Assembly: GCA_965219515.1 (NCBI GenBank)
Contig: OZ244776.1
Coordinates: 3,658,001-3,722,000, forward strand
Direction: 5' to 3'
Length of the DNA stretch: 64,000 nucleotides
Source: Ilyomonas sp965219515
Lineage (GTDB): Bacteria; Bacteroidota; Bacteroidia; Chitinophagales; Chitinophagaceae
The position numbers and the translations under genes are program-made. Numbering within the stretch: position 1 is the first letter of the stretch; each line of letters opens with the position of its first letter. Positions 1 through 8,694 of this stretch are shown piece after piece. The notes below the pieces were generated by a model, which ran no database searches, was not told the DNA's origin, and worked only from the letters and a program-made list of their open reading frames with translations.

Positions 1-156
1 TCAAGTTACCGCAGGTAAAAATTATTTTGACACTCTCATTTTAATTTGCTGCCGACAGACGAGATCAGTCTTAAAAAACATCAGGCTCAAAAGTTTATCA
101 AACAAAGTTCGGTATTCAGTTTCCGGTTATCTTTATCCAATCAATTATAACTGCTT

Positions 157-525
157 ATGTTTAAGCGCATTATTGTAGTGGAAGATGATATTTCGATTGC
201 AGAAGTGCTTACCATCATTCTGGAAAACGAACAATACAAGGTTGATTGGTTTACCGATGATTCTTTTACCGGCGAACTTTTGCAGGATATGCCCGGCTTG
301 ATTTTGCTCGATATGTGGCTGTCGGGAAATAACGGAAAAAATATTTGCCTCGCCTTAAAAAACAATCCTCTTTATCAGCAGATTCCGATCATCATCATGT
401 CGGCAAACCGCGATGTAAAGCTGCACGCCGAGGAAGCCTGCGCAGACGACTACCTTGCCAAACCTTTTGATATTAATACGCTGCTTTCGCTTGTAAAAAA
501 ATACACCGAAAAAGAAACTGAGTAA
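157..525 (+). CDS. Single-domain response regulator (CheY-like receiver)
   Basis: The 122-residue protein is a stand-alone receiver domain. The acidic cluster Glu9-Asp10-Asp11, the phosphoacceptor Asp52 (in LLLDMW), the switch Ser82 (MSAN) and Lys102 (AKPF) are all in place, so it should accept phosphate from a histidine kinase. There is no output domain after about residue 117, so it probably acts through protein contacts or a phosphorelay. No kinase is adjacent in the window, and the next gene is 300 bp away. Partner and pathway cannot be inferred from here. Confidence 0.9.
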   Translation: MFKRIIVVEDDISIAEVLTIILENEQYKVDWFTDDSFTGELLQDMPGLILLDMWLSGNNGKNICLALKNNPLYQQIPIIIMSANRDVKLHAEEACADDYLAKPFDINTLLSLVKKYTEKETE

Positions 526-824
526 AAGGCAGCGTAACCGAAACAGCACCTGAAATGCAACCATCAGATACATTTTTCTTTTATAAATCCGGATTTATAT
601 TTTCAGTTATTGCCGTCATTTATCTTTGTCAGCCAGGCATTTTGTAAACTGAAACCGTATATACTTCTTATAAACTTTTCAGATAACTTTTATCCGGTAT
701 TTCTTTATCATTTTACTAACACCGTTTTAATAAATTCTTAAATTCCGCCAACTAATAAACTTAGCCAACCGATTTTTATCTTAAGAACGTTTATTGTTAT
801 AACCTGTTTAAAACAAAAAATTTT
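526..824. other. Intergenic gap, AT-rich
   Basis: About 300 bp between the receiver gene and the DUF4136 lipoprotein. I see no convincing ORF. A TATCTTTG (621-628) matches the Bacteroidota -7 consensus TAnnTTTG but lacks a good TTTG about 20 bases upstream and lies 200 bases before the next start, so I do not call a promoter. Confidence 0.4.
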
Positions 825-1463
825 ATGATGAAGAAAGAAAGATGGCTGCTGCCGCTTGTAGCATTGTTAGCTGTTGCCATAACAGCCTGCAACAAACAAC
901 CGATAGATAACCTGAGCAATGAAGAATCGCGCATTTATATTACCGATTTTGATTCAACCGTGAATTTCACCTCTTACAAAACGTACAGCATTTCAGATTC
1001 CGTAGCGTTTGTTGACAACAATCAAAGCGCGAAGCAATTAACGGCTTCCGATCAGTCTTATATTGATGCCGTTAAAAAGTATATGTCGCAAAACGGGTTT
1101 ACATTGGTTGACAAAAACAGCAATCCCGATTTGGGTGTAAATGTCAGCCGCGTTATAAATACATCTACGGGCGTTATAAGCTATCCCGATTACTATGGCT
1201 ATTACGACAGTTATTGGGATCCTTATTACTGGGGTTATGGCGGTTATGATTATTATTCCCCTTATTCTTACGGCGTTTACACCATTCGGCAGGGCGCGGT
1301 ATCTGTAGATATGCTTGATTTAAAAAACGCTTCTGCCAGCAGTAAAATAGAACTGGTATGGACGGGTTTGATACGTGGCGAAGGACTTGCCGATGCAGCT
1401 TCATCTGACAGCCAGGTGAAAGCGCTTTTCGATCAGTCTCCTTACTTAAAAACAAACAATTAA
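825..1463 (+). CDS. DUF4136 family lipoprotein
   Basis: A 212-residue protein with a lipoprotein signal peptide: basic start, hydrophobic stretch and lipobox ending at Cys22 (AITAC), followed by Asn rather than Asp. The mature part has the DUF4136 pattern (a DFD...NFTSYKTY stretch near residues 42-56, then a conserved D-x3-KKYM-like segment) and a Tyr/Gly-rich loop around residues 123-155. The family is envelope-associated and of unknown function. It is followed after 5 bp by an outer-membrane barrel gene, so the two form an operon and probably share an envelope location. Confidence 0.85.
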   Translation: MMKKERWLLPLVALLAVAITACNKQPIDNLSNEESRIYITDFDSTVNFTSYKTYSISDSVAFVDNNQSAKQLTASDQSYIDAVKKYMSQNGFTLVDKNSNPDLGVNVSRVINTSTGVISYPDYYGYYDSYWDPYYWGYGGYDYYSPYSYGVYTIRQGAVSVDMLDLKNASASSKIELVWTGLIRGEGLADAASSDSQVKALFDQSPYLKTNN

Positions 1464-1468
1464 TTACC

Positions 1469-2098
1469 ATGAAAAAATTAAAAATAATAATAGCCGTCGG
1501 GATAATGCTAACGGCAGGCGCTTTTAGCGCAGAGGCGCAGAAAGGTCAGCTGAAATTCGATTTGAATTACAATTACAGCCTTCCGCTTGGCAGCTTTAAA
1601 AATGATATTATCAGCAAAGGTTCTGCCGCCGGCGGTTCGGGCAGCATTCAATATTATCTAACCAATAAATTCGCCATTGGTCTTGGCGCCGGGTATCAGT
1701 ATTTCGATCAGAAATATCCGCGCGCTTTGTACAGCTTAGGTAAAACGCAAACCGTATCTGCCGTGCTTTCCAACAGCGTGGAAGCTACGCCGCTGATAGC
1801 CAAAGCAACTTTTTCGCCGTTGGCAGATAAAGGTCTCATACAGCCTTATATAACTGCCGGCGCAGGCGCTTCTATCATTAATTTCAATCAATATTTGGGC
1901 GAGTTTTCATCCAATCAAAAGAACAGCGCTTCCTTCACTGCGCAGGCAGGCGCCGGCGTAATGATTCCGTTTGGAAAACTAAGCGCATCGGGTGTGCGGC
2001 TGGGTGCCGATTATAACTATACGCCTTACAAAAATTTCGGTTACAGCAACCTGAATACGGTTAATTTTCATGCAGGCGTTTTCTTTCCGTTGCGATAA
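1469..2098 (+). CDS. Outer-membrane beta-barrel protein (porin-like family)
   Basis: 209 residues with a Sec signal peptide cleaved near residue 23 (SAEAQ-K). The rest is alternating polar/apolar strands rich in Gly, Tyr and Phe, with aromatic strand ends and a C-terminal FHAGVFFPLR strand, as in small 8-stranded barrels of the OmpX/opacity type common in Bacteroidota. It lies 5 bp behind the DUF4136 lipoprotein gene and ends at a strong terminator, so the two make a bicistronic unit. Substrate or binding role cannot be read from the sequence. Confidence 0.8.
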   Translation: MKKLKIIIAVGIMLTAGAFSAEAQKGQLKFDLNYNYSLPLGSFKNDIISKGSAAGGSGSIQYYLTNKFAIGLGAGYQYFDQKYPRALYSLGKTQTVSAVLSNSVEATPLIAKATFSPLADKGLIQPYITAGAGASIINFNQYLGEFSSNQKNSASFTAQAGAGVMIPFGKLSASGVRLGADYNYTPYKNFGYSNLNTVNFHAGVFFPLR

Positions 2099-2123
2099 TT
2101 ATTAATCCCTTAATTTATAAAAG

Positions 2124-2147
2124 ACCTCTTTTGCAAGAGGTTTTTTT
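2124..2147 (+). terminator. Rho-independent terminator
   Basis: A 7-bp perfect stem (ACCTCTT/AAGAGGT) with a TTGC loop followed by a run of seven T, 25 bp after the outer-membrane gene. It ends the lipoprotein-barrel operon. Confidence 0.85.
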
Positions 2148-2241
2148 GTTTCTACAATCGTTGTATCGTTATGCAAAAGCCATTTTCATCCTGCGTTTTT
2201 TAATTGGCATAATGTTTATTAATTTTCGTTAAAAATGATTT

Positions 2242-3069
2242 ATGGAAAACACAAATGAACAATATGCGCTGATTACCGGCGGCACAAGCGGCATCGGACG
2301 GGAACTTGCCAAGTTATTCGCTCAGGATGGTTATCATTTGATTTTGGTAGCAAGAGACGAAAACGAGCTTACCACAGAATCCGAAGAAATTTCTCAGCGA
2401 TTTGGGGTTACGGTAACTACCATTTCCAAAGACCTGATGAAGCCAAATGCTGCGGTAGAATTGTATGATGAAGTAAAGGAAAAGGGCATTGCGATAAACG
2501 CATTGGTAAACGATGCCGGGCAGGGGCAATACGGCAACTTCACAGATTATGATTTGCAGAGAGACATTGATATTATTCAACTGAACATCATTTCGCTCAC
2601 CTCGCTTACCAAATTGTTTTTAAAAGATATGTTAGCCCGTAACGAAGGTAAAATTTTAAACCTGTCTTCTACGGCTTCTCAAACACCGGGGCCATTGCTG
2701 GCTGTTTATTCGGCTACCAAAGCCTATGTTCAGTCGTTTACACAAGCCATTATTAACGAAGTAAAAGATACTTATGTGGTAATAACGGCTTTGCTGCCCG
2801 GCGCAACTGATACCGACTTTTTTAACAAGGCTGATATGCGGGATACCAAACAAGTACAGGATATGAAGCTTGACGATCCGGCAGATGTAGCAAAAGATGG
2901 CTATAATGCATTGATGAACGGGAAAGAAAAAATCGTATCCGGTTTTAAAAATAAAGTGCAGGCTGCGTTAAGCAGTATTTTGCCCGAACAAACCGGCGCC
3001 GAAAACGTGAAAAAAACATTGGAACACAGCGATACCGGCGAATACAGGAAAAAGAATAATTCTCAGTAA
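2242..3069 (+). CDS. Short-chain dehydrogenase/reductase
   Basis: 275 residues, classical SDR. The Rossmann motif TGGTSGIG is at residues 12-19, the NNAG motif appears as NDAG at 90-93, catalytic Ser is at 142-143, and Tyr156 and Lys160 form YSATK. It belongs to the DltE-like branch (VARDE after beta2, LSSTAS at the catalytic Ser). The C-terminal tail of about 30 residues beyond the fold is Lys/Glu-rich. It is monocistronic, between two terminators. Substrate unknown. Confidence 0.9.
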   Translation: MENTNEQYALITGGTSGIGRELAKLFAQDGYHLILVARDENELTTESEEISQRFGVTVTTISKDLMKPNAAVELYDEVKEKGIAINALVNDAGQGQYGNFTDYDLQRDIDIIQLNIISLTSLTKLFLKDMLARNEGKILNLSSTASQTPGPLLAVYSATKAYVQSFTQAIINEVKDTYVVITALLPGATDTDFFNKADMRDTKQVQDMKLDDPADVAKDGYNALMNGKEKIVSGFKNKVQAALSSILPEQTGAENVKKTLEHSDTGEYRKKNNSQ

Positions 3070-3070
3070 A

Positions 3071-3100
3071 ATAAAGCCCCGCTGTTGCGGGGCTTTATTT
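3071..3100 (+). terminator. Rho-independent terminator
   Basis: A 12-bp perfect stem (ATAAAGCCCCGC with its complement) and TGTT loop, followed by a T-rich tract directly after the SDR stop codon. Confidence 0.9.
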
Positions 3101-3153
3101 TTATGGTAGCTAAACTCGTCTTTACAAACGGCATCTTATAAAAAAAATAAACA

Positions 3154-3570
3154 ATGAAATATGGCTTTCTGTTTTGTTTGATAATGAGTTTGTGTGGCGT
3201 TAAAAGCAATGCGCAAAAGATAGACAGCATTTACTTTCATCTTTATACCGACAGCTTAAAAAAAGGCGTACACAATTACATCAATGTTGATGGTTTGTTA
3301 AGCAACGGGCGTTATTTGCCGTTAGATACAACGCAAATTATTTTCTCTTCTTCCGATGGAAAATGGTCGGGCAATAATGTAATGTTAGAACCATCTTTCA
3401 GCAAAGAATTTATAACCGTTACCGCGCAGCTAAAAAGCAATCGCCGGTTGCAAAAAACGGTAACCATTTATATGAAAAAAAAGCCTGACGATGAGAGATT
3501 GAAAACAGAAGAAGAATTGATGAATGAAATGAAAACGAACAATAAAAAAAGAAGAAACAACAAACCATAA
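3154..3570 (+). CDS. Secreted hypothetical protein
   Basis: 138 residues. Residues 1-20 form a Sec signal peptide ending SNAQ. I recognise no catalytic motif. The middle reads as a small beta-sandwich-like domain (residues 30-105), and residues 105-138 are very basic and low in complexity (KKKP, NNKKRRNNKP). The gene stands alone and ends in a bidirectional terminator shared with the convergent aldolase gene. Probably periplasmic or surface exposed; function unknown. Confidence 0.7.
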   Translation: MKYGFLFCLIMSLCGVKSNAQKIDSIYFHLYTDSLKKGVHNYINVDGLLSNGRYLPLDTTQIIFSSSDGKWSGNNVMLEPSFSKEFITVTAQLKSNRRLQKTVTIYMKKKPDDERLKTEEELMNEMKTNNKKRRNNKP

Positions 3571-3611
3571 AATGCAAAGAGCAGATAAAAGTTATCTGCT
3601 CTTTGCATTTT
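3569..3611. terminator. Bidirectional terminator
   Basis: A 20-bp perfect inverted repeat (3569-3588 and 3592-3611) with a 3-base loop, flanked by A-run and T-run, between the convergent hypothetical and aldolase genes. It can stop transcription from both sides. Confidence 0.9.
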
Positions 3612-3629
3612 ATGATAAGCTTTATCTCA

Positions 3630-4286
3630 TCAAAGATTGAGCTTCTTGGCATCGTCTAAAAACTTAGCCAGACCAATATCAGTAAGCGGATGTTTTAGTA
3701 AGCCCAGTATAGATTCCAACGGAGAAGTAATAACATGAGCGCCGGCTTCGGCGCACTCGATAATATGGTTTGGATTGCGGATAGAAGCCGCTAATACCTG
3801 CGTTTGATAACCTTGGATTGAATAAATATCTACAATCTGCTGAATCAACTGAACGCCGTCCCAGCCGCTGTCGTCTATACGACCAATGAACGGTGAAATA
3901 TAACGGGCGCCTGCTTTTGCTGCCAATATCGCCTGACCGGCAGAAAAACAAAGCGTGCAATTGGTTGGGATGCCATTGTCGGTAAACCACTTAATGGCTT
4001 TCACACCGTCTTTTATCATGGGCACTTTTACCACAATATTCTTATGAATGGCGGCCAGCTTTTTTCCTTCTTCCACAATGTCATCAAACTTTACCGAAAT
4101 TACTTCTGCGCTTACATCGCCGTCAACAATACCGCAAATGGTATCGTAGTGTTTCATAATGGCATCTCTGCCGGTAATGCCTTCTTTCGCCATTAATGAC
4201 GGGTTGGTGGTTACACCATCCAATATGCCTAAATCGTTGGCTTCTCTGATTTGATCAAGATTCGCAGTGTCAATAAAAAACTTCAT
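3630..4286 (-). CDS. fsa: Fructose-6-phosphate aldolase / transaldolase-like (TalC/MipB family)
   Basis: 218 residues, the length of the short FSA/TalC family. Diagnostic motifs are MKFFIDTANL at the N-terminus, GVTTNPSL at 24-31 and the Schiff-base Lys87 in VVKVPM. The C-terminal SPLESILGL and LAKFLDDAKK are typical. The enzyme moves or cleaves a dihydroxyacetone unit (fructose 6-phosphate to DHA plus glyceraldehyde 3-phosphate, or transaldolase activity in the pentose phosphate pathway). In Bacteroidota this short form is usually the housekeeping transaldolase. Single gene; sequence alone does not separate the two activities. Confidence 0.92.
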   Translation of the reverse strand: MKFFIDTANLDQIREANDLGILDGVTTNPSLMAKEGITGRDAIMKHYDTICGIVDGDVSAEVISVKFDDIVEEGKKLAAIHKNIVVKVPMIKDGVKAIKWFTDNGIPTNCTLCFSAGQAILAAKAGARYISPFIGRIDDSGWDGVQLIQQIVDIYSIQGYQTQVLAASIRNPNHIIECAEAGAHVITSPLESILGLLKHPLTDIGLAKFLDDAKKLNL

Positions 4287-4752
4287 TACGGTTAATTTTT
4301 AATTGTTAATTAATTAATTTTTGAAGGCAATTCATCCGGCAGCACCCAATATCTTAATCAATTCTTTCACCTCCTCAAGCAACAATGTTAATTGATTTGG
4401 TTTGATTAACTATCATTCAAATATAATTTCTAACACAAACCTGTGTTTCGTACATTTTATGTAAAGCCATACTTATCTTAATGACAATTCTTAATGATAA
4501 TGCTTCGCGGGTGCTCAGTACGGGTAGAATTATAATTTTTGCCAAAAGAAACTTCTGATAACCATCTTCAACAATCTTTCCAATTTCATTATCCGGTAAA
4601 GTTTCATACGGAGGAACGATTTGCGAAGCGAAATTCTACAATCTGGTTTTCAGTTCAGTTGAATTTACAATAAAATCTGAAAATAATTGCCTGACAGGCA
4701 GAGAAGGAAATGGAGAAAGTCAATTAACCGGCAACAATTGATCAATAAAAAA
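4287..4752. other. Intergenic gap with an unassigned open stretch
   Basis: About 470 bp upstream of the aldolase gene. On the minus strand roughly 70 codons are open between about 4430 and 4640 (containing PPYETLPDNEIGKIVEDGYQ), with no good start or Shine-Dalgarno sequence. I do not recognise a family. It may be the remnant of a decayed gene. No promoter or RNA could be supported. Confidence 0.3.
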
Positions 4753-4760
4753 TAAAAAAA

Positions 4761-4857
4761 GGCAGGCTACTCACATCGCACCGCTACAACCGTTTACTCT
4801 TGCTGCCTTCCGGCCCTGGGAGGGTTCAACAGGAGCTGGTCGTGTAAGACCTGCCGG
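4761..4857 (-). ncRNA. ffs: Signal recognition particle RNA, small bacterial type (4.5S)
   Basis: On the minus strand the sequence has the conserved SRP domain IV apex (CCGGAAGGCAGCAAGAG) and opposing GTTGAACCCTCCCAGGGCC, closed by a terminal helix pairing GGCAGG/CCTGCC at the two ends. Length is about 97 nt, normal for the 4.5S-type RNA that binds Ffh and targets inner-membrane proteins. A run of seven T follows the 3' end (minus strand, 4754-4760), giving a terminator. A strong promoter lies immediately upstream. Confidence 0.93.
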
Positions 4858-4860
4858 CGG

Positions 4861-4891
4861 CAAAAGTAGGGATTGAACAATAAAAAACAAA
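4861..4891 (-). promoter_or_regulatory. Bacteroidota promoter of ffs
   Basis: On the minus strand TTTG (4888-4891) and TACTTTTG (4861-4868) are separated by exactly 19 bases. This matches the Bacteroidota consensus TTTG-N19/20-TAnnTTTG and ends about 4-6 bases before the RNA 5' end. Confidence 0.8.
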
Positions 4892-4899
4892 TGCAAAAA

Positions 4900-6207
4900 T
4901 TACAAGCCGGTGCGCGAGGCTCGCGAATTGATGTTTTGCACGCCAATCAGTTCATCACTTCTGTCGCTGAACGAACGGTAATAAACCAAAATTGTATAAT
5001 CGTTTTCGGTTTCCCAGTAGTTGCCTTCGGTAACATTCATTTGTGGCAACATCTTCGGATTGCCAATGTCTTTTGTGCAAAATTCATAGGTATAATAGCC
5101 TTGTTTCAACAGCAGGCTTCCTTCGTAAACACCTAAGTTTTCGTTCCATTGCAATTGCGTGGAATTGTTTGTTTGGTAGCCTGTCATTTGCCCGAGGATA
5201 TACAAATTTTTATCGGCGTAAGGCTGCCGGTTGTTGGACACAAATAAGAAGTGAACATTGCCATAATCGCCCTGCCAGAAAGGGTTGTTGGCATCGGTGC
5301 TGTTGATCTGATAAAAACCGTTTAAATCGCTGTACCAGATGTATTGCTGCGCTGTTCGCTCGCCGTCGGGCGCTGCCGTTACATCAAAAGGCTGCACATT
5401 GCGGTTGATGGTTTTTACCCTATCGCTGAAATAGCGAAAACTGCGCAAATCGAGCCAGCGATATTCTTTGCCGGCAGGAAAAACAAAATCCTTTTCACCG
5501 TTGTATTCATACAAACCCTGCCGCAAAAAAGCAGGCTGCGCACCGGTTACGGCATTGTCCCACCGATAGTTTTGTAACGCCACCACTTTCACCTGCTGCT
5601 GCGGGTTTAATACATTCATCTTTGTTACATCAATGCTGAACTGAAGCTTCTGATGTGTTTTAAACAACTGCGTATTAAAGGGTTGCAATATTTGCGCAGC
5701 TACCGGAACATGATTGTCAACAATCAATAATCGTTTGGTAAATGCCAGTTTCGACGTATCGCCGTTGAGAAAAACTTTTAATAAATAATTGCCGCTTTTT
5801 TTTGGCAAACAATTCCGCTCGGGCAGTGATGCCTGGTAATGGATATACTTTGTTGTTGCAACAGACGACTGGCGATACTGAACCAGCCTGTTTTGCGAAA
5901 ATCCGTCTATATAATCGAAGGTGCTGAGATCAACCGGCGACCAGTCGGCATTGCAAAGCTGGTACGTATAATAGTATGTTTTAACATAGTTGTCGAAATC
6001 ATCAAAATGCAATTCCACAGCCGAAGTAGCGCCTAACGGAATGATGGGATAACCATACTGATTGCCGGTTAAAAACAATTGGGGCGTATGAATGTTGTTC
6101 ATATACACAACATCGGGGCGGCGTTGCGGCAAAGCGACTTCTGACAGCAGAATAAAAATTGATAACAGGAAGGAAGAAAGAATGGTTGCAACCGTTTTGT
6201 TATTCAT
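4900..6207 (-). CDS. DUF5103 domain-containing protein
   Basis: 435 residues with an N-terminal signal peptide (about residues 1-27). The sequence matches the DUF5103 family, which is almost confined to Bacteroidota: VVYMNNIHTPQL near residue 34, a Y-x-YTYQLCNADWSPVDLS segment around 80-97, and a C-terminal NYWETENDYTILVYYR block. The family is predicted to be periplasmic or outer-membrane associated and beta-rich; its function is unestablished. The 3' end lies only 9 bp before the ffs promoter. Single gene. Confidence 0.85.
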   Translation of the reverse strand: MNNKTVATILSSFLLSIFILLSEVALPQRRPDVVYMNNIHTPQLFLTGNQYGYPIIPLGATSAVELHFDDFDNYVKTYYYTYQLCNADWSPVDLSTFDYIDGFSQNRLVQYRQSSVATTKYIHYQASLPERNCLPKKSGNYLLKVFLNGDTSKLAFTKRLLIVDNHVPVAAQILQPFNTQLFKTHQKLQFSIDVTKMNVLNPQQQVKVVALQNYRWDNAVTGAQPAFLRQGLYEYNGEKDFVFPAGKEYRWLDLRSFRYFSDRVKTINRNVQPFDVTAAPDGERTAQQYIWYSDLNGFYQINSTDANNPFWQGDYGNVHFLFVSNNRQPYADKNLYILGQMTGYQTNNSTQLQWNENLGVYEGSLLLKQGYYTYEFCTKDIGNPKMLPQMNVTEGNYWETENDYTILVYYRSFSDRSDELIGVQNINSRASRTGL

Positions 6208-6279
6208 TGATGAAAGATAATTGATTTTGTATGTTAAACGCCATTGCTTTTACTGAATTGTTTCGAGGTTTGGAGAATC

Positions 6280-6334
6280 GTCGCCGGAGGCGAGGCGACA
6301 GAATATGCGTTCTCGCCCTGCCTTTCCCGGCAGG
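6280..6334. repeat. REP-like tandem hairpin element
   Basis: Two GC-rich hairpins sit between the DUF5103 start and the ABC-F stop: GTCGCC/GGCGAC (6280-6285 with 6294-6299) and CCTGCC/GGCAGG (6317-6322 with 6329-6334), enclosed by GAATC...GATTC. The composition contrasts with the AT-rich surroundings. I saw no second copy in the window. Confidence 0.45.
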
Positions 6335-6352
6335 TAGATTCGCACAGCAAAA

Positions 6353-8308
6353 TCAGCTTTGCAACTGCGCTTCCCTTTCCAATATTTTATCAAACAACTC
6401 TTCGTATTCTTTATTCAATGCGCCGATTTTTTGTTCATTGCTTTTGTATTCGTTTTCAAGCCGGAGAAACTGATTCCGGTCTGCATATACATCAGGTGCC
6501 GCCATATCCGTTTCAATCTGTCGCTGCCGGCTTTTCATTCTTTCCAGCTCCGATTCTGTTTTGCCAAACTGCTTCTGCAGTTTTTGAAATTCTTTTTGCT
6601 GTTCGCTGTTAAAAGAGTTGTTCTGTTTCGGTTGCAGTACCGGCTTTACCGCCGTCTCTTCTTTCTTTTTATCAGCTTCCGGCTTAGTGTCAGTAAATTT
6701 TTGTTTTGCCATTCGTTCTTTCCACTCTACATACTCGTTATACGTGCCTTTAAATTCCTTGATTTCATGATCAACAATTTCCCAGATTTTATTGGCTGCA
6801 TTGGATATAAAATAGCGGTCGTGGCTTACAAAGATGATGCTGCCTTCATATTTGTTTAATGCGTCGGTAAGCAGTTCCACACTGTGCATATCTAAGTGGT
6901 TGGTCGGCTCATCAAGCAATAAAAAATTCGCTTTGCTTACAATTACTTTTGCCAGTGCCACACGCGCTTTTTCGCCCCCGCTTAACAGCCGTATTTTTTT
7001 GTCTACATCATCACCGCTAAATAAAAAACAGCCAAGCAACGAGCGCAGTTCCATATCTGTTTTGCCGCTGCCGCATTCCTGCATTTCTTCCAGCACCGTA
7101 TTGTTGATATTTAAGGCTTCCAACTGGTGTTGTGCATAAAAGCTTTCTTCTACATTATGACCCCAAACGCGCTCGCCATTGAAATTGACATCTGTTCCGC
7201 CGATGATGCGCAACAGCGTTGACTTCCCTTTGCCGTTGGCTCCAATTAAAGCAATTTTATCGCCTCTGTCAATCTCCGCGCTGGTATGTTGTACGATGTC
7301 TAATTTGTCAAAACTCTTTGATACATTTTTCAGCGTGGTCAGTACTCTGCCAGGCTGTTTATCTACCTGAAAATTGATGCGCAGGTTCGGGCGTTCAATT
7401 TCTACATTTTCTATCCGATCCAGTTTGTCTAAACGCTTGATGGCGCTTTGTGCTGCCGCCGCTTTACTGGCTTTGCTGCGGAAGCGTTCTATAAAGCGTT
7501 CCTGCTGGCGAATGTAATCCTGCTGGTTTTCAAAAGCGCGTTGCTGCATCTCGATGCGTATCTCTTTTTCCTTTTCGTAATATTCATAATTACCGCTGTA
7601 AATATGAAGCTCCTGCTGATACAGCTCCACAATTTTATTGACCATCCGGTTTAAAAAATACTTATCATGGCTTACAATAACCACGCTGCCCTGATAATGC
7701 GTCAGGTATTTTTCAAGCCATTCGATAGAAGGCAGATCAAGGTGGTTGGTAGGTTCATCAAGCAATAAAACATCCGGTTGTTGCAGTATCATCTTGGCTA
7801 ATAAAACCCGCATGCGCCAGCCGCCGCTAAATTCTTTATAAGGCTTACCAAGCTGCTCGTTTTCAAAACCAAGCCCCTGCAATACTTCTTCGGTTTTATG
7901 TTCAATGTTATAGCCGCCGAGCAATTCTAATTCATGCAGCTTATCGGTGTATTGTTCCAGCAGTTTTTCGTCGCCGGTTTTCTCCAGCTCATTGCCAATT
8001 ACTTCAATTTCTTTTTCTAATTGCTTTACCCTTTCAAACGCGCCCATCGCCACTTCGCGGATAGAATCGTTGGTATCAAAGCTCAATAAATCCTGATGAA
8101 GATAACCAATGGTTACGCCTCTGCCGCGCTCAACCGTTCCTGCCGACGGCATGTATTCGCCCACCAAAACTTTAAGTAAGGTTGATTTTCCGGTGCCATT
8201 ATAACCAATTAAGCCAATGCGCTCGCCGGGATGAATGTGCCAGGTTGCATCCTGAACAATTACGCGGGCGCCAAATTCAAAAGTTACGTTGTTGAGTCCG
8301 ATTAACAT
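6353..8308 (-). CDS. ABC-F family ATPase (translation-associated)
   Basis: 651 residues with two ABC domains in one chain and no membrane segments. The first Walker A is GYNGTGKST (35-43), followed by the signature FSGGWRMRV and the LLLDEPTNHLD Walker B. A charged P-site tympanum-type linker follows (around 240-320), then a second ABC domain with GANGKGKST, LSGGEKARVA and LLDEPTNHLD. The last about 90 residues form a charged coiled coil (EFQKLQKQFGKTESELERM). This is the Uup/YbiT-like layout, whose members bind the ribosome E site. The subgroup cannot be fixed by eye. Monocistronic. Confidence 0.92.
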   Translation of the reverse strand: MLIGLNNVTFEFGARVIVQDATWHIHPGERIGLIGYNGTGKSTLLKVLVGEYMPSAGTVERGRGVTIGYLHQDLLSFDTNDSIREVAMGAFERVKQLEKEIEVIGNELEKTGDEKLLEQYTDKLHELELLGGYNIEHKTEEVLQGLGFENEQLGKPYKEFSGGWRMRVLLAKMILQQPDVLLLDEPTNHLDLPSIEWLEKYLTHYQGSVVIVSHDKYFLNRMVNKIVELYQQELHIYSGNYEYYEKEKEIRIEMQQRAFENQQDYIRQQERFIERFRSKASKAAAAQSAIKRLDKLDRIENVEIERPNLRINFQVDKQPGRVLTTLKNVSKSFDKLDIVQHTSAEIDRGDKIALIGANGKGKSTLLRIIGGTDVNFNGERVWGHNVEESFYAQHQLEALNINNTVLEEMQECGSGKTDMELRSLLGCFLFSGDDVDKKIRLLSGGEKARVALAKVIVSKANFLLLDEPTNHLDMHSVELLTDALNKYEGSIIFVSHDRYFISNAANKIWEIVDHEIKEFKGTYNEYVEWKERMAKQKFTDTKPEADKKKEETAVKPVLQPKQNNSFNSEQQKEFQKLQKQFGKTESELERMKSRQRQIETDMAAPDVYADRNQFLRLENEYKSNEQKIGALNKEYEELFDKILEREAQLQS

Positions 8309-8694
8309 AGCGTATTTTATTGGTGCGCAAATTTACGCGGGCAACATGGTAAAAGAAAGCGGTAACGGAAAGATTCACAGGCTCTTTGCTTTATGTTTTT
8401 TTAAGGTGTTTAAAGCCATATTTAAGGCTGGCGTAAACAGATACCTTTTATTTTTGAACCGGCATAATAAAAATGAGTAGCGCTTTGTTTAAGGCATTAC
8501 GGGAGATTTGATTTTCATGTGTTTTAGCTTATGTTAGTTTTTTTTGAAGGTGTAATGGCCTGCTGCAACTGAAGAAGGGAAGCAGGCTTTTATTAAGCAG
8601 GTTGACCATTTATCAATAAAGAAAATTTTCTTTTACGTGTTAGTTTTTTTGTTTACTCCGTTGCATATTGATGTAACGGATTTTTTTATTCTGC
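8309..8694. other. Intergenic gap with hairpins
   Basis: 386 bp without a supportable protein gene. Two hairpins stand out: GCCTGCT/AGCAGGC (8558-8564 with 8581-8587) and TCCGTT/AACGGA (8657-8662 with 8675-8680). The second is followed by seven T on the plus strand, which looks like a plus-strand terminator although no plus-strand gene precedes it. Confidence 0.4.
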
